This document shows, piece by piece, positions 42,624 through 51,633 of a DNA stretch of 64,000 bases. Source of the DNA: Janthinobacterium sp. FW305-129 (GTDB lineage Bacteria > Pseudomonadota > Gammaproteobacteria > Burkholderiales > Burkholderiaceae_D); NCBI RefSeq assembly GCF_020858115.1, contig NZ_JACYMM010000009.1, positions 143,758 through 207,757 of the forward strand, read 5' to 3'. The position numbers and the translations under genes were made by a program. The notes under the pieces were generated by a model. That model was not told the DNA's origin. It was given only the letters and a program-made list of their open reading frames with translations, and ran no database searches. The number at the start of each line of letters is the position of its first letter. Within the stretch, counting starts at the first letter, position 1.

Positions 42624-42659
42624 AAAAGGCTGGACCGGTTTCCCGGGCCAGCCTTTTTA
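42624..42659. terminator. Bidirectional terminator before bamC end
   Basis: AAAAAGGCTGG (42624-42634) and CCAGCCTTTTT (42649-42659) form a stem flanked by A-run and T-run, so it can end transcription from both sides, including the dapA-bamC unit on the minus strand. Confidence 0.85.
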
Positions 42660-42701
42660 TTAAGATGCGGCAGGTTCTGATGCCTGCCGCGTCGATAGCG
42701 C

Positions 42702-43898
42702 TTATTTCAACTGCTCGTTCAGCAAGCCCAGAATCTTCTCGGCCACTGGCGAGGTCGCCGGCTGGCCTTCGTTGCCGAGGATGCTGACCAGGCTGGTCGA
42801 ACCATTGCCCGCCTTGACCAGGACGCGGTAGCGCTGCGCTTCCTTGTCCTTGTCGGCGGACGACGAACCCCAGCTGAACAATTTCGAGAAGAAACCATCT
42901 TTCTTGACCGCGTCCGGATCCACGTAACGCACGAAATACGTGCCTTGCGTGCGGTCGCGGTCTTCCACGGTGAAGCCGACGCGGTCCAGCGCCAGGCCGA
43001 CACGGCGCCAGGCGCGGTCGAAACCTTCATCGACTTCGATGGCGCGCGCCGGCGTGGCGGCGTCGCCCACCAGCTTGGCGTGCTGCGGCTGCACGATGGC
43101 GGCGTCGACAGCCGTCTTCGCCTGCGCTTCGTCGCTGGCCGCGCCCAGGCGCGTCATCAGCTTGGCCAGGAATTGCGCTTCCAGGCCCGGATCGTTCGGG
43201 CGAGCGGTCCAGGTGGTGGTTTCCTTGTCGCGGCCCGTGACGACCTCTTCCACGCCACGGTGGCTGATGTAGATCTCGGTCGAACCGTCGGCCAGGCGCT
43301 CCACGCGGGTGCGGAACTTGTCTTTCTCGCCCGTCGAGTACAGCGAGTCGAAGGCCTTGCCGATGGTGTTGCGGATAAAGTCTTGCGGCAACTTGGCGCG
43401 GTTTTCGTTCCACTCGGTTTCCAAGATGCCAGCCGTGGGCTGGTCGATGGCGATGGTAAAGCCCGAATCTTCCCAGAACTGCTTGAGTTGCGGCCACAGC
43501 ACTTCAGGCGACTGCTTGACGACCAGCCAGCGCTGGTTGCCCGCGCGCTCGACCTTCACGCTACCCGCCGTGACCGGCACGACACCCACCACGCCGTCGG
43601 CGCCCACGATGACGGGGGTACCGGCCGTGGCGTTGCGCTGCGCGTTGTAGCCGGAAGCCGTCGCCACGCCGTTTTTCGAATCCGGCAGGGAGTAACGGTT
43701 ATCCTGCTGCAATTGCGTCAGGTCAGGCGGCACGTCCAGGGTGCTGGCTTTCTTGACCGACTTGTAGTCGACCTTGTCGCCGCCGACTACCGAACTGATC
43801 ATGCCGCAGCCCGCGAGGCTGGCTGCGACGGCGCCGATGACGATGCCGCGGACGGCGATGGTGGCAGGCGCCGGTTTGGTTTTCTTGCAATTAGTCAT
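42702..43898 (-). CDS. bamC: Outer membrane assembly lipoprotein BamC
   Basis: A 398-residue lipoprotein of the Bam complex, which inserts beta-barrel proteins in the outer membrane. The lipobox is ASLAGC with Cys31; the unstructured conserved N-terminal stretch (VDYKSVKKASTLDVPPDLTQ, then DNRYSLPD) that contacts BamD is present, followed by two helix-grip domains (RWLVVKQSPEVLWPQLKQFW and FDRAWRRVGLALDRVGFTVE). It lies 80 bp downstream of dapA on the same strand, the order also seen in E. coli (dapA-bamC). Longer than E. coli BamC by about 50 residues. Confidence 0.95.
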   Translation of the reverse strand: MTNCKKTKPAPATIAVRGIVIGAVAASLAGCGMISSVVGGDKVDYKSVKKASTLDVPPDLTQLQQDNRYSLPDSKNGVATASGYNAQRNATAGTPVIVGADGVVGVVPVTAGSVKVERAGNQRWLVVKQSPEVLWPQLKQFWEDSGFTIAIDQPTAGILETEWNENRAKLPQDFIRNTIGKAFDSLYSTGEKDKFRTRVERLADGSTEIYISHRGVEEVVTGRDKETTTWTARPNDPGLEAQFLAKLMTRLGAASDEAQAKTAVDAAIVQPQHAKLVGDAATPARAIEVDEGFDRAWRRVGLALDRVGFTVEDRDRTQGTYFVRYVDPDAVKKDGFFSKLFSWGSSSADKDKEAQRYRVLVKAGNGSTSLVSILGNEGQPATSPVAEKILGLLNEQLK

Positions 43899-43978
43899 GT
43901 CGTAACTGGATAAGAAGCTAAGTAGCAGCTGGAATCAGGGAAGGTCCGGACTGGTCAAGTCCGGGCTTGAAGTTCGGC

Positions 43979-44857
43979 TTAAGACAGGATGCCGGCGTCG
44001 CGCAAGGCATCGCGCACGGTGGCATGGCAATTTTCAGCCAGCGGCACCAGTGGCAAGCGTATGCCGGCAGGCATCAGGCCCATTTCGGCCATCGCCCATT
44101 TGACGGGCACCGGATTGGGCTCGACAAACAATTTCTGGTGCAGAGGGAAAACTTTGTTATTGATGGCAATCGCCGTGGCGCGCTCGCCCGCCATGGCCGC
44201 GACGCACAGTTCGTGCATGGCGCGCGGCGCGACGTTGGCCGTCACGGAGATATTGCCGTGGCCGCCGCAGAACATCAGCGCCATGGCCGTCGGATCGTCG
44301 CCCGAGTACACGGCGAAGTCGGCCGGCACGAGGCGCAGCAGGTCGATGCCGCGGCCGATATTGCCGGTCGCATCTTTCACGCCGACAATATTCGGGATGG
44401 CGGACAGGCGCACGATGGTCTCGTTGCTCATGTCGGCAACCGTGCGGCCAGGCACGTTGTACAGGATGACGGGAATGTCGACGGCTTCGGCGATGGCCTT
44501 GAAGTGCTGGTACATGCCTTCCTGGGTAGGACGGTTGTAGTACGGCACGACTTGCAAGACAGCATCGGCGCCCGCTTCTTTCGCGTAACGCGTCAGTTTG
44601 ATGGCCTCGGCCGTGGAGTTGCCTCCGGCACCGGCGATGATAGGAATGCGTCCCTTGGCATGTTCGACGGTCAATTGGATCAGTTCGCAGTGTTCTTCCA
44701 CGCTGACTGTTGCCGATTCGCCCGTCGTGCCAACGATGACGATGCCGTCCGTACCCTCGGCGATATGCCAGTCGATCAGCTTGCGCAGACCTGGAAAGTC
44801 CAGACTGCCGTCTGCGTGCATCGGGGTGACGATTGCTACAATGCTGCCCTTGATCAT
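43979..44857 (-). CDS. dapA: 4-hydroxy-tetrahydrodipicolinate synthase
   Basis: A 292-residue aldolase-class enzyme condensing pyruvate with aspartate semialdehyde, the first committed step of lysine and diaminopimelate synthesis. The Schiff-base Lys lies in GVKDATGNI, the catalytic Tyr in [12 protein letters not shown], and the pyruvate-binding [10 protein letters not shown] and the arginine of YNVPGRT are visible. Length is normal. It precedes bamC as a probable two-gene operon. Confidence 0.96.
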   Translation of the reverse strand: MIKGSIVAIVTPMHADGSLDFPGLRKLIDWHIAEGTDGIVIVGTTGESATVSVEEHCELIQLTVEHAKGRIPIIAGAGGNSTAEAIKLTRYAKEAGADAVLQVVPYYNRPTQEGMYQHFKAIAEAVDIPVILYNVPGRTVADMSNETIVRLSAIPNIVGVKDATGNIGRGIDLLRLVPADFAVYSGDDPTAMALMFCGGHGNISVTANVAPRAMHELCVAAMAGERATAIAINNKVFPLHQKLFVEPNPVPVKWAMAEMGLMPAGIRLPLVPLAENCHATVRDALRDAGILS

Positions 44858-44941
44858 AGTAAGTTTATAGCGCCGATAAATAAAACAACGATTGTAGCGG
44901 ATAGCCCGCGCCTGTGGTGCATTCTGACATAGTATGGCCGC

Positions 44942-45514
44942 TCAAAACGTCGGCAGCAGGGCTGCCAACCGTGGAAAATCCGGCCGGACGGCGCAAATTC
45001 GTTGCACCAGAGCAGCTTTTGGCTGTTCCACGCGCCCATCCTCATACGCTACCACACGCAAGCCGTGCTGCACCGCCCAGGTCAGCATTTCGCCTTCCTT
45101 CAACAGGAATTTCGGATTCGACGGCTTGCCGAACTGCTCATTACCCTCGGCAAACGTTTCATACAGCAACACGCCATCGGGCGCCAGGCTGGCCACCATC
45201 GCTTCCAGCAGGGGCCGGTGCAGATAATTGGTGACGACGATGCCGGCAAAGCGGCCGGGAGCGAAGGGCCACACGGCGCCCGGCGCTTCCAGGTCCACCA
45301 GCGAAGTGGTGATGCCCGTGCCGGCCGCCTTTTCCAGCATTTCCGGATCATGGTCGAGCGCGATCACGGGGTGGCCCAGGCTCACCAGGTGGCGCGCGTG
45401 GCGGCCGGCGCCGCACGCCAGGTCCAGCACTTCGCCGCCCGGGATCAGGGGCGCCCAGCGGCGCAGCCAGCCGGAAATCGCTTCGGTTTCTAATATTGGT
45501 TCAGTTACTTGCAT
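44942..45514 (-). CDS. Class I SAM-dependent methyltransferase
   Basis: A roughly 190-residue methyltransferase with a clear motif I (GEVLDLACGAGRHARHLVSL), acidic ribose-binding end (VIALDHDPEMLEKA) and motif IV-like IVVTNYLHRPLL. The overall pattern resembles TehB/tellurite-resistance-like methyltransferases, but the substrate is unknown. The start is uncertain: ATG 45514 has GGAAG five bases upstream, while ATGs at 45526 and 45529 would add four or five residues. It lies between dapA and a membrane protease on the same strand. Confidence 0.85.
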   Translation of the reverse strand: MQVTEPILETEAISGWLRRWAPLIPGGEVLDLACGAGRHARHLVSLGHPVIALDHDPEMLEKAAGTGITTSLVDLEAPGAVWPFAPGRFAGIVVTNYLHRPLLEAMVASLAPDGVLLYETFAEGNEQFGKPSNPKFLLKEGEMLTWAVQHGLRVVAYEDGRVEQPKAALVQRICAVRPDFPRLAALLPTF

Positions 45515-45556
45515 CGGTACTTCCATCATTTATGTGCGACCATCCAGTTGCTTGTT

Positions 45557-46234
45557 TCAAGTCAACAGGGCCGTCAGGGGCGTGACCAGGGTGACAAACA
45601 TGCCGATGACAAATTCGATCGCCGCCAGCAAGGCGCGGTTCAGGATGCCCGTGTACATCAGCAGCACCAGGGCGCCGAACACGTACAGGCTGTAGCGCTC
45701 GATGCTGGCGTACGGGCGCGCCAGCTGCATCGGCAGCAAGCCCGTCATGATGCGTCCGCCATCGAGCGGCGGCACGGGAATCAGGTTAAAGACGAACATG
45801 GCCGCGTTGACGCTGACGCCCGCGCCCGCCATCTTGCGGAAAAACATGCCCATTTCCGTCGGCGGCAACACGCTGAGCACGACAAAGGCGATCATCCAGC
45901 CCAGGCCCATGACGAAATTGGCGCCGGGACCGGCAAACGCCACCCAGGCCATCTGCTTTTTCGGATTGCGCAGGCGGCTGAAATCGACGGGCACCGGCTT
46001 GGCATAGCCGAACGGCACCTGAATCGTGAAATACAGCATCAAGGGCAGCAATATCGTGCCGAAAGGATCGATATGCCGGATGGGATTGAGGCTCAGCCTG
46101 CCCTCGTTCGAAGCCGTGGGGTCGCCGAAATAGCGGGCGGCGTAGCCGTGCGCCGCCTCATGCAGGGAAATGGCAAACAGCACCGGCACCAGGTACACCG
46201 CAACGGTCTGGACTATCGTATTGAAATCGCTCAT
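45557..46234 (-). CDS. Site-2-protease family (M50) membrane protein
   Basis: A 225-residue integral membrane zinc protease of the M50 group. The zinc-binding motif is in AISLHEAAHGYAARYFGD and the third ligand motif in NLIPVPPLDGGRIM. About five to six membrane segments. No PDZ domain, so it belongs to the short form found in many bacteria (YwhC-like), whose substrates are unknown. It is followed by the methyltransferase and preceded by the YciO-type gene on the same strand. Confidence 0.92.
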   Translation of the reverse strand: MSDFNTIVQTVAVYLVPVLFAISLHEAAHGYAARYFGDPTASNEGRLSLNPIRHIDPFGTILLPLMLYFTIQVPFGYAKPVPVDFSRLRNPKKQMAWVAFAGPGANFVMGLGWMIAFVVLSVLPPTEMGMFFRKMAGAGVSVNAAMFVFNLIPVPPLDGGRIMTGLLPMQLARPYASIERYSLYVFGALVLLMYTGILNRALLAAIEFVIGMFVTLVTPLTALLT

Positions 46235-46328
46235 GACTGCGATTCTACCAGAGCCGATCCAGGCTCTTTCTTACGTTGTCATTAAGAACAGGTGAAGAGC
46301 GGCGCCAGAACGGCCCCGCAAAGCCCCG

Positions 46329-46952
46329 CTACAAGCCCAGCACGGCCGGGTCGCCCCGCCCCACGCGCACCACTTCCGGTTCCGCTCCCGTCAGGTCGAT
46401 CACGGTGCTGGGGCCATGCGCGCAGACGCCGCCGTCGATGATCAGGTCGACCAGCTTTTCCAGCCGTTCGCGGATGGTGTCGGCGTCCGTCAGGCTCTCT
46501 TCGTCGCCGGGCAGGGTCAATGTCGCGCCCAGCAGCGGCTGGCCCAGCTCTTCCAGCAGGCATTGCACGATGCGGTGCTGCGGCACGCGCAGGCCGATGG
46601 TCTTGCGCGAAGGATGGCTGAGGCGGCGCGGCACTTCCCGCGTCGCTTCCAGGATGAAGGTATAGGCGCCCGGCGTGGCCGCCTTGAGCAGGCGGAATTG
46701 GCGGTTGTCGACCCGGGCGTACACGCCCAGCTCGCTCAAGTCGCGGCACAGCAGGGTCAGATGGTGCTTTTCATCCACGCCGCGGATGCGGCGCAGGCGC
46801 TCGACGGCACCCTTGTCGTCGAGCTGGCACACCAGCGCGTAGCAGGAATCCGTGGGCAAGGCCACGACGCCGCCGGACTGGATGATTTGCGCCGCCTGCT
46901 TGATCAGGCGCAATTGCGGATTGTCAGGGTGAATCTGGAAAAATTGACTCAT
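46329..46952 (-). CDS. YciO/YrdC/Sua5-family protein
   Basis: A 207-residue member of the threonylcarbamoyl-AMP synthase superfamily. Visible features: GGVVALPTDSCYALVCQL, RRIRGVDEKHHLTLLCRDLSELG, GAYTFILEAT and KTIGLRVPQH. The overall sequence fits the YciO branch rather than YrdC/TsaC itself, so a role in tRNA t6A synthesis is possible but not certain. It lies in a minus-strand run with htpX and a PHP phosphoesterase; in E. coli yciO is also next to the PHP gene yciV (rnm/trpH), so the association is conserved. Confidence 0.9.
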   Translation of the reverse strand: MSQFFQIHPDNPQLRLIKQAAQIIQSGGVVALPTDSCYALVCQLDDKGAVERLRRIRGVDEKHHLTLLCRDLSELGVYARVDNRQFRLLKAATPGAYTFILEATREVPRRLSHPSRKTIGLRVPQHRIVQCLLEELGQPLLGATLTLPGDEESLTDADTIRERLEKLVDLIIDGGVCAHGPSTVIDLTGAEPEVVRVGRGDPAVLGL

Positions 46953-46990
46953 GTGTCAGCGTTCTGGCGAACCAGCTTGTTAAGTTAGCA

Positions 46991-47875
46991 TTATTGTACG
47001 CCGCGCAGCGCGGCGATGCGTTGTTCGATCGGCGGATGCGTGGCGAACAGCGCGCCCCAGCCGCCATTGCCGCCGCTGATGCCCAGCGCCTGCATCGATT
47101 GCGGCAGCTCGCCCGGCGGCACGCCGCCGAGGCGGGCCAGCGCATGCATCATCGGCGTGGGGCTGCCCAGCAGCTTGGCGGAACCGGCATCGGCGCGGAA
47201 TTCGCGCTGGCGCGAGAACCAGGCGACGATGATGGAAGCGAGCAAGCCGAAGATCACTTCGCACACCATCACGGTCACAAAGTAACCGATGCCGCGTCCG
47301 CCGCCTTCGCGGTTGTTATTTTTCAGCAATACATTATCGACAAAGAAACCCACGACGCGGGCCATGAAGACGACGAAGGTATTCACCACGCCCTGAATCA
47401 GGGTTAAGGTGACCATGTCGCCATTGGCCACGTGGGCAATCTCGTGGCCCAGCACGGCTTCGACTTCATCGCGGTTCATGCTTTGCAGCAAGCCGGTGGA
47501 GACGGCCACCAGCGCCGAATTTTTAAAAGCGCCCGTGGCAAACGCATTCGCGTCGCCTTCGTACACGGCCACTTCCGGCATGCCGATGCCGGCCCGCTCG
47601 GACAGGGCGCGCACGGTATTGACCAGCCACAATTCCGTCGACGAAGTCGGGTTGTCGATCACGCGCGCACCCGTGCTCCACTTGGCCATCGGCTTGCTGA
47701 TCAACAGGGAAAAAATCGACCCTGTAAAACCCACCACCAGCGAAAACACCAGCAGGCTGCCCAGGTTCAAGGTGCTGCCCCGCGCCGGATTGCCCACGCC
47801 CAACAAGCTGAGGACGAGCGACAGCACCAGCATCACGGCCAGGTTGGTTGCGATAAAAAGGACGATACGTTTCAT
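46991..47875 (-). CDS. htpX: Membrane zinc metalloprotease HtpX
   Basis: A 294-residue M48 protease that degrades misfolded membrane proteins. Two N-terminal membrane helices ([20 protein letters not shown] and [20 protein letters not shown]) precede the zinc motif [14 protein letters not shown]; the third Glu ligand is in [13 protein letters not shown], and two further helices are present. Start is ATG 47875 with GGAG upstream; an upstream in-frame ATG at 47902 adds a non-conserved stretch. Often stress-induced in other bacteria; no heat-shock promoter was identified. Confidence 0.95.
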   Translation of the reverse strand: MKRIVLFIATNLAVMLVLSLVLSLLGVGNPARGSTLNLGSLLVFSLVVGFTGSIFSLLISKPMAKWSTGARVIDNPTSSTELWLVNTVRALSERAGIGMPEVAVYEGDANAFATGAFKNSALVAVSTGLLQSMNRDEVEAVLGHEIAHVANGDMVTLTLIQGVVNTFVVFMARVVGFFVDNVLLKNNNREGGGRGIGYFVTVMVCEVIFGLLASIIVAWFSRQREFRADAGSAKLLGSPTPMMHALARLGGVPPGELPQSMQALGISGGNGGWGALFATHPPIEQRIAALRGVQ

Positions 47876-47977
47876 GGGCGATGGCTCCAGATGACTATGC
47901 ATGACAAGAATAACGAAAAGATAAGTACGGACAGGCGCATTTTCAAGCCCGCATGGCAGGCGCAGGCCAGCCGCGCC

Positions 47978-48811
47978 CTAGAACCAGTCGTGCCAGATGG
48001 GCGTGACATTCGATGGTAAAGGCGGCAGCATGGCAAAATCCACGCGCGATTCGCCCGGCGCATGGAAATCCGTGCCGCGCGAGGCAAGGAAGCCGTAGGC
48101 ATTGGCCAGTTGCGCGTATTCCGGATACTGGTCCGGACTGTGGCTGCCCGTGACGACTTCGATGGCCACGCCGCCGAGTTGCTTGAATTCATCGAACAGC
48201 ACGCCTTGCGCCATGTCGCTGAAGCGGTAGCGGCCCGGATGGGCGATGACGGCCACGCCGCCCGCGCCGCGTATCCAGCCCACGGCCTCGGCCAGGGTGG
48301 CCCAGCGGTGCTCGACGTAGCCTGGCTTGCCTTCCGACAGGTATTTCTTGAACACGTCGGGGATGTTCGCGCATTTCCCCATTTCCACGATGTAGCGGGC
48401 AAAGTGCGTGCGCGACATCAGATCCGGGTTGCCGACGAATTTCAAGGCCCCTTCATAGGCGTCGGGGATGCCGGCCAGGTCCAGCTGGCGGGCGATTTCC
48501 CGGCCACGCGCGTCGCGCCCCGAGCGTGTCTGGTGCAAGCCCTGCACGAGGCCCGGATTGTTTTCATCGACTTGCAAGCCGACGATGTGCACGGTTTCGC
48601 CGGCCCAGGTAATGGAAATTTCCACGCCGGCCACGAAGCGCATGCCCAGGTCCAGCGCGGCCGCGCGCGCGGCGGCGACGCCCGAGACTTCATCGTGGTC
48701 CGTCAGCGCCCACACATCGACGCCCGCCTTGCGGGCGTGCGCAGCCACGGCGGCAGGTGACAGCACGCCGTCGGAGATATTCGAATGACAATGCAGGTCA
48801 ACTTTAAGCAT
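47978..48811 (-). CDS. PHP-domain phosphoesterase (RNase AM/YciV family)
   Basis: A 277-residue PHP-fold metal-dependent phosphoesterase. Metal ligands are visible in VDLHCHSNISDG, ALTDHDEVSG, VEISITW, AVIAHPGRYR and GTDFHAPG. The family includes the 5'-3' exonuclease RNase AM (E. coli YciV, Rnm), which matures rRNA 5' ends, and 3',5'-nucleotide bisphosphatases from Chromobacterium. Both activities are family knowledge. Its linkage with the yciO-type gene two genes downstream echoes the E. coli arrangement. Confidence 0.92.
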   Translation of the reverse strand: MLKVDLHCHSNISDGVLSPAAVAAHARKAGVDVWALTDHDEVSGVAAARAAALDLGMRFVAGVEISITWAGETVHIVGLQVDENNPGLVQGLHQTRSGRDARGREIARQLDLAGIPDAYEGALKFVGNPDLMSRTHFARYIVEMGKCANIPDVFKKYLSEGKPGYVEHRWATLAEAVGWIRGAGGVAVIAHPGRYRFSDMAQGVLFDEFKQLGGVAIEVVTGSHSPDQYPEYAQLANAYGFLASRGTDFHAPGESRVDFAMLPPLPSNVTPIWHDWF

Positions 48812-48901
48812 GTGAAAACAATACCCTGCACGGGCTCAGCATGGAAGAAGTTTTCATTGTACGCTGCTTGTCAAATCGCGCTGCAGCGTTCCAGACACAC
48901 A

Positions 48902-49786
48902 TCAGGCCAAAAAGGCTTCCACCAGCCGCGCCAACTCTGCCGGCTGATCATGATGCAGCATATGGCCCGCGTCCAGCATCATCTCGCAACGCACATCCTT
49001 GATGCAGGCCAAACGCCGGTCGATTTCAATGCGCGCTTCTTCCTTTGGCCCCATCCACTGCCACATATTCGTGCCATCGGCCTCCACCCACAGCACGGGC
49101 GCCGTGATGCGGCGCCAGCACGCCATCACTTCTTCCACCTGGTACAGGATGGGATTGACGCGCTTGTGCCGCGGGTCGCCCATGATGTCCCACTCGCCCG
49201 CCTCGTTCTGCGCCGACCAGTGTTCCGCCAGGAAGGCCGCGCGCTCGTCCGGCAGGCGCGGATTGGTCTTTTGCAGGCGCTCGGCCACGGCCTGTTGACT
49301 CGGATAGCTGCGCATGACGGGCGGCTCGCGCAATTCAGCTAGCCACTTGGCGTAGCGGCCAGGCGCCTGCTCCGGCTTCGTTGCCATCATGCCGAAGCCT
49401 TCCAGGTTGATAAAACGGCTGATGCGCTCGGGGCGCACGCCCGCGTACAGACCGGCCACGTTGGCGCCCATGCTGTGGCCGAGCAGGTTAACGGGCGCGT
49501 CCGGCGAATAGTGCAGCAGCATGGCGTCCAGGTCGGCCAGATAGTCGGGGAACCAGTAGGTGTCCGATTGCGTATAGTCGCTCAAGCCAAAACCGCGCCA
49601 GTCGGGGGCGATCACGTGCCAGTCGCCCTCCAGTTCGTCGACGACGAACTGGAACGAGGCCGCCACGTCCATCCAGCCGTGCACCATGAACAGGATGGGC
49701 GCGCCTACACGGCCCCAGTGGCGCACGTGCGTGCGGGCGCCGCGGATGTTGATGAATTCGGAACGGGAAAGTTTCATGGGTTTCAT
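48902..49786 (-). CDS. Alpha/beta hydrolase
   Basis: A 294-residue alpha/beta-hydrolase-fold protein. The nucleophile elbow is NLLGHSMGANVAGLYAG, the oxyanion HGW motif is FMVHGWMDVAAS, and the catalytic His is in LDAGHMLHHDQP, with an acidic residue in VLWVEADGTN. No signal peptide. Start is ATG 49786 (an ATG nine bases downstream is equally possible). Likely an esterase or epoxide-hydrolase-type enzyme; substrate unknown. Divergent from the gamma-carbonic-anhydrase-like gene across a 197-bp region in which I saw no distinct sites. Confidence 0.9.
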   Translation of the reverse strand: MKPMKLSRSEFINIRGARTHVRHWGRVGAPILFMVHGWMDVAASFQFVVDELEGDWHVIAPDWRGFGLSDYTQSDTYWFPDYLADLDAMLLHYSPDAPVNLLGHSMGANVAGLYAGVRPERISRFINLEGFGMMATKPEQAPGRYAKWLAELREPPVMRSYPSQQAVAERLQKTNPRLPDERAAFLAEHWSAQNEAGEWDIMGDPRHKRVNPILYQVEEVMACWRRITAPVLWVEADGTNMWQWMGPKEEARIEIDRRLACIKDVRCEMMLDAGHMLHHDQPAELARLVEAFLA

Positions 49787-49983
49787 CTGATTGCCTGCCT
49801 TGAAAGTGGCGCGGATGGCGCCACATGCTGTGTCTGTAGATAGTGCGCACATAAAAGTACGACCGTTCGATAATTATACCGGATTGGCGGTCGGCGGCAG
49901 GACTTGTCCTGCAACAGCGTAAAATAGCGTACATTTCCGCGTCCGGCCGTGCCCGGCGCTTCCACCACCGCCACAGGCTGACG

Positions 49984-50508
49984 ATGACACTCTACCAATT
50001 GGGCGCCGATGCGCCGCAGATTGATGCTTCCGCTTTTGTTGCCGACACGGCCAACGTGATCGGCAAGGTGACCCTGGGCGCCAACAGTTCCGTATGGTTC
50101 GGCGCCACGATTCGCGGCGACAATGAACGCATCAGCGTGGGCGCCAACAGCAATGTGCAGGAAGGCGCCGTGCTGCATACGGACCCGGGCTACCCGCTGG
50201 ACATCGGCGAGAACGTGACCATCGGCCACCAGGCAATGTTGCATGGATGCACGATCGGCGATGGCGCCCTGGTCGGCATCCAGGCCGTGATCCTGAACGG
50301 CGCGAAGATCGGCAAAGGCTGCCTGGTCGGCGCGGGCGCGCTGGTCACGGAAGGCAAGGAATTTCCCGACAATATGCTGATCCTCGGCTCACCGGCGAAA
50401 GCCGTGCGGGCCCTGACGGCAGACGATATCACCAGGCTACAAGGCAACGCCGTGAACTATGTGCAACGCGGCCAGCTATTTAATACGCAACTCAAGAAGA
50501 TTGGATAA
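49984..50508 (+). CDS. Gamma-carbonic-anhydrase-family protein (YrdA-like)
   Basis: A 174-residue left-handed beta-helix protein with hexapeptide repeats (VIGKVTLGANSSVWFGATIR, ISVGANSNVQEG). The three zinc-binding His are visible in VLHTDPG and TIGHQAMLHGCTIG. Proteins of this YrdA/PaaY-like group bind zinc; carbonic anhydrase activity is uncertain for many. The C-terminal helix (ITRLQGNAVNYVQRGQLF) is complete. hslO starts four bases after its stop, so the two form an operon. Confidence 0.93.
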   Translation: MTLYQLGADAPQIDASAFVADTANVIGKVTLGANSSVWFGATIRGDNERISVGANSNVQEGAVLHTDPGYPLDIGENVTIGHQAMLHGCTIGDGALVGIQAVILNGAKIGKGCLVGAGALVTEGKEFPDNMLILGSPAKAVRALTADDITRLQGNAVNYVQRGQLFNTQLKKIG

Positions 50509-50512
50509 AAGA

Positions 50513-51493
50513 ATGACGACTGAAACCACGGGCGCCGTCAGCGCAGCCGCCACCGGCCAGGATACCCTGCAAAAGTTTATTTTCGACAACGCCGCCGTGC
50601 GCGGCCAGTTCATCGACGTATCGACCACCTGGCAGGAAGTGGTGTCGCGCCACGCCTACCCGACGGCCGTGAAAAAAGTGCTGGGCGAAATGGTGGCCGC
50701 CGCCGCCCTGCTGTCGGCCAACCTGAAATTCAACGGTTCCATCATCATGCAAATCCACGGTGACGGTCCCGTGCGCCTGATGGTGGTCGAGTGCGATTCC
50801 GACCTGCGCCTGCGCGCCACGGCCAAGCTGGACCCGGACGCCGCCATCCCCGATGTCGCCACCGTGCCGCAATTGCTCAACGCCACGGGCAAGGGCCGCT
50901 TCATCATCACACTGGATCCGGCCGACAAGGTGCCGGGCCAGCAACCGTACCAGGGCATCGTGCCGCTGGACGGCGACGACATGGCCACCGTGATCGAAAA
51001 CTACATGTTGCGTTCGGAACAGCTCGACACGCGCCTGTGGCTGGCCACGGACGACACCGTCTCGCGCGGCCTGCTGCTGCAAAAGCTGCCGCACCATGGC
51101 GGCAAGGCGGAAGCGACGCCCGTCTCGGAAGAAGACGCACTCGACACGTGGAACCGCGCCGTGATGCTGGCCTCGACCCTGAAAGAGGCGGAAATCCTGT
51201 CGACGGACATCGATACCCTGATGCAGCGTTTGTTCTGGGAAGAAACGATCCGCGTGTTCGACCCGCTGCACCCGAGCTTCCATTGCAGCTGCACGCGCGA
51301 AAAAGTGGGCAATATGCTCAAGATGCTGGGCGAGGAAGAAGTCAACAGCACCCTGGAAGAAGTGGGCCAGGTCGGCGTAAATTGCGATTTCTGCGGCCAG
51401 CATTATGAATTCGACAAGGTCGATTGCGCGCAGCTGTTCATCACGGATGCGCCGGCCGAAGTGCTGATCCCTCCCGCCGCAAGCATTAACTAA
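50513..51493 (+). CDS. hslO: Redox-activated chaperone Hsp33
   Basis: A 326-residue Hsp33, a holdase chaperone switched on by oxidation. The C-terminal redox switch is visible as CSC (FHCSCTREK) and CxxC (NCDFCGQHYEFD), which bind zinc when reduced. The N-terminal domain has the typical TLQKFIFDNAAVRGQFI and AAALLSANLKFNGSIIMQIH. ATG 50513 gives normal family length; the frame is open upstream across the end of the preceding gene. Terminated by a hairpin at 51508. Confidence 0.96.
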   Translation: MTTETTGAVSAAATGQDTLQKFIFDNAAVRGQFIDVSTTWQEVVSRHAYPTAVKKVLGEMVAAAALLSANLKFNGSIIMQIHGDGPVRLMVVECDSDLRLRATAKLDPDAAIPDVATVPQLLNATGKGRFIITLDPADKVPGQQPYQGIVPLDGDDMATVIENYMLRSEQLDTRLWLATDDTVSRGLLLQKLPHHGGKAEATPVSEEDALDTWNRAVMLASTLKEAEILSTDIDTLMQRLFWEETIRVFDPLHPSFHCSCTREKVGNMLKMLGEEEVNSTLEEVGQVGVNCDFCGQHYEFDKVDCAQLFITDAPAEVLIPPAASIN

Positions 51494-51507
51494 TTGTAAT
51501 ATTCCCC

Positions 51508-51533
51508 GCGCCGCCCCTCAGGCGGCGCCTTTG
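51508..51533 (+). terminator. Intrinsic terminator after hslO
   Basis: GCGCCGCC (51508-51515), loop CCTCA, GGCGGCGC (51521-51528), then CTTTGTTT. It ends the carbonic-anhydrase-like/hslO operon just before the Pho box. Confidence 0.8.
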
Positions 51534-51539
51534 TTTCCA

Positions 51540-51579
51540 CTGTCATCGTCCCGTCATCAGTTCGTCATCAGCCCGTCAC
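51540..51579 (+). promoter_or_regulatory. Double Pho box (PhoB binding site)
   Basis: Four direct repeats GTCAT, GTCAT, GTCAT, GTCAC begin at 51542, 51553, 51564 and 51575, exactly 11 bp apart; the first is preceded by CT to give CTGTCAT. This matches the PhoB site, in which 7-bp CTGTCAT-type units recur every 11 bp. A weak -10 (TACGCT, 51590-51595) lies 11 bp after the last repeat. The target is the receptor/phosphodiesterase operon starting at 51634. Confidence 0.85.
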
Positions 51580-51633
51580 GCGCCGCCGTTACGCTGCGCA
51601 GCTTGTATTACTTCCAATATTTTCCACAGGCTG